NCBI GenBank assembly: GCA_964413845.1
Contig: CAYPTJ010000021.1
Span: 1 to 17,160, forward strand
From: CAYPTJ01 sp964413845
GTDB taxonomy: Bacteria; Patescibacteriota; WWE3; 9FT-COMBO-53-11
Direction of reading: 5' to 3'
Length of the DNA stretch: 17,160 nt
Translations under genes and position numbers: made by a program
Notes under the pieces: generated by a model
The model's database searches: none
Told to the model about the DNA's origin: nothing
The model's input: the letters and a program-made list of their open reading frames with translations, nothing else
In this document: positions 12,528 through 17,160 of the stretch, piece after piece
Position numbering within the stretch: position 1 is the first letter of the stretch
Layout: each line of letters starts with the position of its first letter

Positions 12528-14332
12528 ACAGTTTCTTCCCCAGTTTTGATTGTTGGAGCTTTCTTCTCCTTCGCTTCTTTCTCAAGCTTTTCCTTCACTG
12601 CCAAGATCTCTTTGGGTGAGGAGGTTGCAAGAGGATGTTCCTCAGGTGAGGCCACAACCTGCATCGCCACATGTGAGGCACCAGCGAAGAAGAGTCCCTC
12701 CCCAACATTTGCCGCAAGAAGTAATCGCTTCTCTCCTTCCGAAAGGTAGAAGGTTTCCGCAACCTCATCAATCGCCGCGGGGTGCTGTTTCATCAGAATT
12801 TGAATTGAGGAGTTGGTGACGATCGCCTTGCCATAATCGGAACGGAGGAAATCTGCTACATCTTGGGTGATTGTCGTTAACCCAAGATAATACTTTCTTG
12901 CTCGTTTGGCGATTGAGTACATAAAAGCCGCCGAGTCAGGATGTTGCATCAGGTACCAAGCCTCATCCACAATCAAAATCCGCTTCTTTAGTTCCCGACG
13001 GATCCTTGTCCAGATAAAGTCCAGAATGACATACATCGCCACCGGTCGCACCTTATCTTCCAGATCGCGGGTGGAGAAGACGGTGAAGGTGTTTCGGATA
13101 TCAACTGTGGTTGGTTGATCAAAGATTCCTTTAAGGGACCCAACCACATACTGTTCAATTCGATCCGCAAGGGACCCTCCTCCCTCCATTCCTCGAAGAA
13201 CTTGATAAAGATCATTTAAGACTGGTGCCTCCTGGGTATGGGTGGCGGGATCTTGGGTGATTCCTTTTTGCCGATAGGTCTCGATTAAAGCGCGATCAAG
13301 AAGGGCATCCTCTGTTGGGGTCAACTCCCCGACCATCACTTTAAAGAAAGTGTGAAGCGAAAGTATTTTAAGAGCCAGTTCGTTTTCCCCCTCCTCGTAG
13401 GTAGCGGAAAGATCAAAGGGATTAATCTTTGCGGGGGAAACAGGGGAGAAGGTGATAAATTCTCCTCCAATCGCATTGGCGAGCGGTTCATACTCTTTTT
13501 CTGGATCAATGACAATGACCTCTGTCCCAAACATCAAAGACCGCAACGCCTCGAGCTTGACCATATAAGACTTCCCTGCTCCAGATTTCGCAAAGGCAAC
13601 ACTGTTGGCGTTCTCGAGGGAGAAGCGGTCAAAGATGATCAGGGACCCGTTGTGCTCATTAATTCCGTACAAGATCCCCTCGTTGGCGGTTAAATTGGAG
13701 GAGGTGAAGGGAAAAGTTGTTGCTAAGGAGGTCGTATCCATATTGCGAAGAATCTTAAGCTTGTCAAGACAGGTGGGGACGGTGGATCGAAACGCCTCCT
13801 CCATCCGAAGCGTTGCATGGCGTGAAAGAAGCATCAAAGATCCAAGGGTTGCCTCCACCCGCTTGGTAATACGATCAAGCTCCTCAAGGGAGGAGGCGGG
13901 AATAGTGATGTAGAAGGAGAACTGGAAGAAGCGCTCCATTCCTTTAACGAGCTGTTCTTGAAGAACTCGAGCATCCTCAAGGGCGGCCTGAACGGCAGGA
14001 TCAACAACCTTTCCGTGCTCTTGAGCCTCGGAAATGGTTGCCTCCATCTCCGCAATTTTGCGGCGAAGATCATCAAGAACTCCTTTTGACTCCACTGGAT
14101 AGTAGAACATGGCGATATCAAGGGTATGGTCAAAGTTGATGATTGGAGAAAGCCAGTTGGCACCAACGAAGCGGGGATAACCGGAGACAAAAAGAGTCCT
14201 TAGATAAGTTTCCCCAACTTTAAGGTAATCAAAATCAACCTCCAAAGCGGAAGGAGCAACCACATCTTGGACTTTTACCTGTCCTTCCGCTAAAGTTTTC
14301 GCAACTTTTTCAAGAGTTGATTGTGATTCCAT
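12524..14332 (-). CDS. VirB4/TraC-family type IV secretion ATPase
   Basis: About 602 residues. The N-terminal 200 residues (LEVDFDYLKVGETYLRTLFVSGYP and a coiled-coil-like ETISEAQEHGK region) match the VirB4 accessory domain. The motor domain follows with Walker A at about 249-256 (AKSGAGKS), VIVIDPEKEYEPLANAIGGEFI, Walker B at 453-460 (ILIVDEAW), and TITQDVADFL plus the C-terminal NVGEGLFFAGA typical of the family. VirB4 proteins energise assembly and substrate movement of conjugation/type IV secretion machines at the cytoplasmic membrane. No relaxase, coupling protein or other Vir proteins are seen here. ATG 14332 overlaps the upstream stop in TGATG; GTG 14335 is an alternative. Translationally coupled at both ends. 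Confidence 0.93.
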   Translation of the reverse strand: MESQSTLEKVAKTLAEGQVKVQDVVAPSALEVDFDYLKVGETYLRTLFVSGYPRFVGANWLSPIINFDHTLDIAMFYYPVESKGVLDDLRRKIAEMEATISEAQEHGKVVDPAVQAALEDARVLQEQLVKGMERFFQFSFYITIPASSLEELDRITKRVEATLGSLMLLSRHATLRMEEAFRSTVPTCLDKLKILRNMDTTSLATTFPFTSSNLTANEGILYGINEHNGSLIIFDRFSLENANSVAFAKSGAGKSYMVKLEALRSLMFGTEVIVIDPEKEYEPLANAIGGEFITFSPVSPAKINPFDLSATYEEGENELALKILSLHTFFKVMVGELTPTEDALLDRALIETYRQKGITQDPATHTQEAPVLNDLYQVLRGMEGGGSLADRIEQYVVGSLKGIFDQPTTVDIRNTFTVFSTRDLEDKVRPVAMYVILDFIWTRIRRELKKRILIVDEAWYLMQHPDSAAFMYSIAKRARKYYLGLTTITQDVADFLRSDYGKAIVTNSSIQILMKQHPAAIDEVAETFYLSEGEKRLLLAANVGEGLFFAGASHVAMQVVASPEEHPLATSSPKEILAVKEKLEKEAKEKKAPTIKTGEETV

Positions 14333-15099
14333 CACATTTCTTCTCCAATCTTTTGTGGAGGGGTTTCTTTTGTGGGTGTTACTCCTGGTCCCGTTGCTGC
14401 TGGCGTGGGGGGAGCCACTGCTGGTTCAACCAAGGCGGTGGTATATTGGCTTACCCCTCCCTCAAGATGTTGAATCCGCGCTGCCTCAGGGTTGTAGATC
14501 TCGTAGAAAAGCTCAATCAACTCCGGGGTAGTAAGCTGCCTTGCCTTTATCCCAAGCCGACTCAATTGTTTGACCAGATGATCGCGTTTAGGCTCAAGAT
14601 CGGTTTTTGCGCGTTGGAGAAGACCTGCTTTGCTTACCGTCTTTGGTTTGGACTTCATCCCAAGAAGGCCGCGGAAGGCATCAAAGATTGAACCCCCCCC
14701 AAGAACCGGTTCATAATAAGGGATCACAACGTAGAACCGTTTATCAAGAATCTCTCCTTTCTGAACTAACCCCCCAACAAACTCCTTGTAGGTGAGCATC
14801 CTCTCTCGAAGGTAGGGGTTAGGTTGCACCTTTGCTTGTTGGTCGATCGAAGATAAATAGGTGGAGATATCCATCTTGCGTGAGCGAATCAAAATCTGAA
14901 GCGGAAAGGAGAGAGAGTTCAAAAGGGCGGAGTAGGCGGCGATCATTGCATCCTGCTCTCGCTCGGAAAGAAGGTCAAAGTTTACCGCAGTGGCTTGGAT
15001 CACCAAAGCCGCTCCTCCTGTTTTAAGAAGAACAAGATTATCCTCGATGTCGAGGATATCAAGATGCTGCTGTGTAGAGGCGATTTTTTCAGCCATCAT
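14332..15099 (-). CDS. TraC-like (VirB4 N-terminal-like) protein
   Basis: The 255-residue protein has no nucleotide-binding motif. It starts LDILDIEDNLVLLKTGGAALVIQATAVNFDLLSEREQDAMIAAYSALLNSLSFPLQILI, a pattern found at the N-terminus of TraC/VirB4 ATPases, continues with YVVIPYYEP and a helical part (LEPKRDHLVKQLSRLGIKARQLTTPELIELFYEIYNPE), and ends in a Pro/Thr-rich tail. It appears to be a split-off VirB4 N-terminal domain encoded directly upstream of the ATPase, an arrangement familiar from Patescibacterial PrgI loci. ATG ATG at 15099 and 15096 both possible. The start codon touches the end of a heptad repeat module, and the stop overlaps the VirB4-like start. Confidence 0.8.
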   Translation of the reverse strand: MMAEKIASTQQHLDILDIEDNLVLLKTGGAALVIQATAVNFDLLSEREQDAMIAAYSALLNSLSFPLQILIRSRKMDISTYLSSIDQQAKVQPNPYLRERMLTYKEFVGGLVQKGEILDKRFYVVIPYYEPVLGGGSIFDAFRGLLGMKSKPKTVSKAGLLQRAKTDLEPKRDHLVKQLSRLGIKARQLTTPELIELFYEIYNPEAARIQHLEGGVSQYTTALVEPAVAPPTPAATGPGVTPTKETPPQKIGEEM

Positions 15100-15182
15100 T
15101 AGTTATTAGTTCACAGTTCACAGTTCATAGAGTACGGCTGACTGTTTACTGTCCACTGTCTACTGTTCGCTATTTACTGTTT
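15099..15182. repeat. Heptad hairpin module, intact copy (12 x 7 nt)
   Basis: The 84 bp between the PrgI-like stop and the TraC-like start are exactly twelve heptads: TTAGTTA, TTAGTTC, ACAGTTC twice, two divergent central heptads, then ACTGTTT, ACTGTCC, ACTGTCT, ACTGTTC, GCTATTT, ACTGTTT. On the coding strand this is a left arm of RRACAGT units and a right arm of GAACTGT units ending AACTAATAACTA at the ATG. ACAGT and ACTGT are reverse complements, so the arms can pair as 5-bp helices separated by purine-purine mismatches. Confidence 0.9.
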
Positions 15183-16489
15183 CACGTCTTTGCCCCGATC
15201 TCCAAAGGGGGCACGATCATTCCCGTAAGTTCAACTTTCATTATAGCAAAGGGAAGCGTCGCTTTCGGGAGTTCCACCGTGTAGTAGCCGCTAGGGAGGG
15301 GGGAGAAGGTGAACTGTCCGAGCTGGTTGGTTTTGGTAGCGCGGATTGTGGTCCCGTCTTGATTTTTTATCGCCACTAATGCTCCTTCAAGAATCTTTCC
15401 TGTTTCATCGTAGATTGTTCCAGCGATCACATTTGGTTCACCAACTGGAGGCGGAGGAGGTTTAAGCTCTACTTTTTTCAACTCCATAGGTTGGGGTTTT
15501 ACTCTGAGCTTCTCTGGTGGAACCGGCTTTGGCGGGGGGAGAGGAGGAAGGGGCGGAGGTGTCACCACCGGTCGAAGGGTAGGAATTATCTCCGCAGGGG
15601 TCGGTCTTTCCAGAGCCGGTGGCGCTGGGATCGGTGGTTTGATCTTATAGGGAGGAGGTGGGGCAGGTCTCACCAACGGAGTCGGCAGAGAAGGTGGTTG
15701 TGGAGGCGGTGCTTCTTCTTCAATTGTGGGAGCAATTACCTTTTCTTTGGCGGGGGCAAAGACGACCTCAGCAGTTGTTGGGGTATAGCTTAAACGCCTT
15801 CCTACCTTAATATTACTTAAGGTGGTGACGTAAGTGACCTCCTCACCCCGCTGAAGTCTGAAAACCGGTTCTGCCGCATAGTTGATTGTTGAGGCAAGGG
15901 AGGGTCTTTTTCTTGCCTCTTCGTATCTTCGCTTTGGAAGTGGTGGTTGGAGAAATGGTGCTGGAGTTGGCGGTAGTGGCGCCTCGGTAACACTTGTTTG
16001 GAGTTCGAGGTTGATAAACTCCAGCTGTTGCTTTTCCGCAAGATCAAGGGGGGTTAAAACCTCTTTGGCGCGAATGGCAGTCAGATATTCTTCAAGCCGC
16101 TGTCGCGCTTCCTCCGGAGAAACGCCTTCCTCAACCGTTTGCACTAATTTGGGGATGGGGATAACCAGAAACTCCAGGGGCTCTGGTTCCTTCTGCCAAA
16201 CCCGTTTGGTGGGGGAATAGATTGCCTTAAAGAGGTTCGCCACCCATTGATCAAAAGGTTGATCTTGAATAGGAACAAAGGCAAAGGCTACTCCTACAAG
16301 AAGAAAGATAGCAGCAAGAAGGAGGCGGAAGAGGATAAAGATTGGGGAGGCGAAGAAGGCATAGGCTAAAAGTCCGCAAACCGCTAAAATCCCAAACTGG
16401 CGAAGGGTGAGGTCGCCAACAATCTTAAACTCCACCCCCAGAACCTGCTGAGGAATGGGGTGTTGTGTTTGAACCTGTTGTTCAGCCAT
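15182..16489 (-). CDS. PrgI-family membrane protein with Pro-rich region and carboxypeptidase-regulatory-like domain
   Basis: Residues 1-110 match the PrgI family (HPIPQQVLGVEFKIVGDLTLRQFGILAVCGLLAYAFF, then FRLLLAAIFLLVGVAFAFVPIQDQPFDQWVANLFKAIYSPTKRVW), with two membrane segments at about 32-48 and 53-72. PrgI belongs to Gram-positive conjugation systems and resembles VirB3. Most family members are only about 110-120 residues; here a 330-residue extension follows. It includes a very Pro-rich stretch (about 255-350) and a terminal beta domain (IAGTIYDETGKILEGALVAIKN, then TNQLGQFTFSPLPSGYYTVELP) of the carboxypeptidase-regulatory-like type, often a surface or binding module. Likely the membrane base for the VirB4-like ATPase. 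ATG 16489 follows a heptad module. Confidence 0.85.
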   Translation of the reverse strand: MAEQQVQTQHPIPQQVLGVEFKIVGDLTLRQFGILAVCGLLAYAFFASPIFILFRLLLAAIFLLVGVAFAFVPIQDQPFDQWVANLFKAIYSPTKRVWQKEPEPLEFLVIPIPKLVQTVEEGVSPEEARQRLEEYLTAIRAKEVLTPLDLAEKQQLEFINLELQTSVTEAPLPPTPAPFLQPPLPKRRYEEARKRPSLASTINYAAEPVFRLQRGEEVTYVTTLSNIKVGRRLSYTPTTAEVVFAPAKEKVIAPTIEEEAPPPQPPSLPTPLVRPAPPPPYKIKPPIPAPPALERPTPAEIIPTLRPVVTPPPLPPLPPPKPVPPEKLRVKPQPMELKKVELKPPPPPVGEPNVIAGTIYDETGKILEGALVAIKNQDGTTIRATKTNQLGQFTFSPLPSGYYTVELPKATLPFAIMKVELTGMIVPPLEIGAKT

Positions 16490-16492
16490 TTG

Positions 16493-16562
16493 TTAGTTAT
16501 TAGTTCACAGTTTACAGTTCACAGTTCACAGACACTGTTTACTGTCCGCTGTCTACTGTAAA
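16493..16562. repeat. Heptad hairpin module, distal part, between PrgI-like and four-helix-bundle genes
   Basis: Heptads TTAGTTA, TTAGTTC, ACAGTTT, ACAGTTC, ACAGTTC, a 6-nt centre ACAGAC, then ACTGTTT, ACTGTCC, GCTGTCT, ACTGTAA. Same design and orientation as the 15099-15182 module. It contains the stop codon and last two codons of the four-helix-bundle gene, and its AACTAATAACTAA end (coding strand) lies 3 nt before the PrgI-like ATG. Confidence 0.88.
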
Positions 16563-16931
16563 CTTCTTTTTAAACCATTTAACATCATCGCTATCTCATT
16601 TAACTCAGCATAAAGTTCTTCTCTCTCGGCTTCAGAGATAAGGTTCTGTCTTGTGGCAATCTCGATAAGGGGGACGCACTCGTAACAAGAACCGCGGGCG
16701 ATATCAAGAAAACGCTTAAACTCTGCTTTAGAACGAGCACTACCTTCGGTGATATTTAAAGCAACAGAAAGAGCGGCACGACGGAGCTGATCCGTCAAAT
16801 TAAAAGAATAATCTCTGGACCAATTCTCTGTGATTTTGAATATCAGATTTGCAAACTCTAACGCCCGTTTGTAAACCTCGAGATTTTCGAAACTGAACAT
16901 TGCCTAGTTCATAAAACCTGCTGTCTACTGT
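16548..16931. repeat. 12-bp direct repeat GCTGTCTACTGT flanking the four-helix-bundle gene
   Basis: Identical copies at 16548-16559 and 16920-16931. The first overlaps the stop codon of the gene and the second lies 19 nt upstream of its start. They could be a target duplication from insertion of a gene cassette into a heptad module, or repeats that arose by slippage. Confidence 0.75.
16553..16900 (-). CDS. Four-helix-bundle protein (S23 / 23S rRNA intervening-sequence protein family)
   Basis: The 115-residue all-helical protein has the family signatures FENLEVYKRALEFA at the start, LTDQLRRAALSVALNITEGSAR in the second helix, FKRFLDIARGSCYECVPLIEIA in the third and LNEIAMMLNGLKRSL at the end. 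Homologues are encoded in 23S rRNA intervening sequences and elsewhere as free-standing genes, and the family is related in fold to the Avd proteins of diversity-generating retroelements. Its molecular role is not established. Here it is not in an rRNA gene but is enclosed by heptad repeats and a 12-bp direct repeat, upstream of and co-directional with the PrgI-like operon. The final codons and TAG lie in the repeat. Start ATG 16900 has only a weak AGG upstream. Confidence 0.9.
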   Translation of the reverse strand: MFSFENLEVYKRALEFANLIFKITENWSRDYSFNLTDQLRRAALSVALNITEGSARSKAEFKRFLDIARGSCYECVPLIEIATRQNLISEAEREELYAELNEIAMMLNGLKRSLQ

Positions 16932-16955
16932 TCACTGTATTCTGTTAACTAATAA
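16905..16955. repeat. Heptad hairpin module, proximal part, upstream of the four-helix-bundle gene
   Basis: Contains GCTGTCT (16920), ACTGTTC, ACTGTAT, TCTGTTA, ACTAATA in 7-nt register, with CTAGTTC near the gene start. On the coding strand the outer end reads TTATTAGTTAACAG, matching at 13 of 14 positions the outer end of the distal part (TTATTAGTTCACAG on plus at 16498-16511) in inverted orientation. Confidence 0.8.
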
Positions 16956-16998
16956 AAGGATACCAAATCTAATGCCTTTCTGGAAAGACGGGTTGATT

Positions 16999-17026
16999 TT
17001 TACCCCAATCTATGCTACCCTATAGT
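16999..17026 (+). promoter_or_regulatory. Promoter for the right-edge gene, with inverted repeat over the -10
   Basis: TTTACC (16999-17004), 16-bp spacer, TATAGT (17021-17026). CCCTA (17018-17022) and TAGGG (17027-17031) form an inverted repeat across the -10 that could bind a regulator. Expected leader about 44 nt. Confidence 0.45.
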
Positions 17027-17043
17027 TAGGGACATTTAGAGGT

Positions 17044-17057
17044 AAATACTAAATACT
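17044..17057. repeat. Heptad pair AAATACT AAATACT
   Basis: Two perfect tandem copies of AAATACT in the leader of the right-edge gene. Too short to mean much alone, but again a 7-nt unit. Confidence 0.6.
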
Positions 17058-17076
17058 CAAAGAAAGGAGAGAAAAA

Positions 17077-17160
17077 ATGCCGTGGTTCGTTCGTCTAGCG
17101 GTGGTGATGGTTGTCATTCCTTCTGTAGTTTTAGCGATGGACCATCTCCGCCGCCGAGGT
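17077..17160 (+). CDS. N-terminus of a membrane or secreted protein (3' partial)
   Basis: The frame starts at ATG 17077 and runs off the window after 28 codons: MPWFVRLAVVMVVIPSVVLA followed by MDHLRRRG. A hydrophobic stretch at 5-20 followed by a basic segment suggests a membrane anchor, possibly with the C-terminal side inside, or a signal peptide. AAAGGAG lies 8 nt upstream, a strong Shine-Dalgarno, and a promoter-like pair is further up. The family cannot be told from this fragment. Confidence 0.65.
   Translation, partial: MPWFVRLAVVMVVIPSVVLAMDHLRRRG

Noticed and set aside
12495..12819. Plus-strand frames opposite the VirB4-like and DciA-like genes
   Set aside because: Antisense shadows of well-supported genes with no start signals.
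15099..15182. Short CRISPR array
   Set aside because: The unit is 7 nt with no spacers, arms are inverted to each other, and no cas gene is present.
12524..16489. Integrated conjugative element or plasmid insertion
   Set aside because: No relaxase, integrase, att repeats or composition change seen; the locus is compact and joined by overlaps to chromosomal genes, as in resident Patescibacterial loci.
16553..16900. Diversity-generating retroelement accessory gene (Avd)
   Set aside because: The fold family is related, but no reverse transcriptase, template repeat or variable target is in the window; motifs fit the S23-type group better.
1..17160. tRNA, rRNA or known riboswitch
   Set aside because: No cloverleaf with conserved T-loop, no rRNA sequence and no recognisable riboswitch core found by eye on either strand.

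Overview
The window reads as a chromosomal, origin-proximal segment of a Patescibacteria (Candidate Phyla Radiation) bacterium, possibly of the Microgenomates type. The signs are: a shortened valyl-tRNA synthetase; a membrane-anchored sugar-type solute-binding protein with a proline-rich cytoplasmic tail and no permease nearby; a type IV pilin-like domain at the end of the first gene; a PrgI / TraC-like / VirB4 locus; compact overlapping genes; and weak or missing Shine-Dalgarno sites. TGA is used as a normal stop, so the recoding lineages (Gracilibacteria, Absconditabacteria) are unlikely. The taxonomic call is inference from gene content.

Layout. (1) 1-844, plus strand: 3' part of a gene joining a LolA/LppX-like domain to a pilin-like C-terminal domain. 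(2) 841-4313, minus strand: compact valS, a small Cys-rich protein with its own promoter and terminator, and a short BpsA-like protein. (3) 4372-7395, minus strand: a membrane-anchored solute-binding protein and an O-antigen-ligase-like membrane protein. (4) 7450-12226: the classical bacterial origin neighbourhood, with dnaA on the minus strand, divergent from rpmH-rnpA-yidD-yidC-jag-dnaN on the plus strand. rpmH (45 codons) is clear although short. (5) 12210-16900, minus strand: an operon-like run of four-helix-bundle gene, PrgI-like, TraC-like, VirB4-like ATPase and a DciA-like (DUF721) gene that is translationally coupled to the ATPase and convergent with dnaN. (6) 17077-end, plus strand: the first 28 codons of a membrane or secreted protein with a clear Shine-Dalgarno and promoter.

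How the genes work together. The central block supplies replication initiation (DnaA, DnaN, possibly DciA as helicase loader), tRNA maturation (RnpA) and membrane protein insertion (YidC, YidD, Jag). The right block looks like the motor and membrane base of a DNA or protein transfer machine, or a type IV-secretion-derived surface apparatus. The left block is envelope-related.

The most unusual structure is not a protein. Three successive genes of the right block (four-helix-bundle, PrgI-like, TraC-like) are each preceded by a module of degenerate 7-nt repeats. On the coding strand a left arm of RRACAGT heptads faces a right arm of RAACTGT heptads, and in two of the three modules the right arm ends in AACTAATAACTA next to the start codon. 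The four-helix-bundle gene appears to sit inside one such module, flanked by a 12-bp direct repeat, while an intact 84-bp module of exactly twelve heptads lies 1.4 kb away. Two other 7-nt-period repeat families (inside valS and after the solute-binding protein) and a GC-rich three-stem palindrome inside jag suggest a genome carrying several small repeat families.
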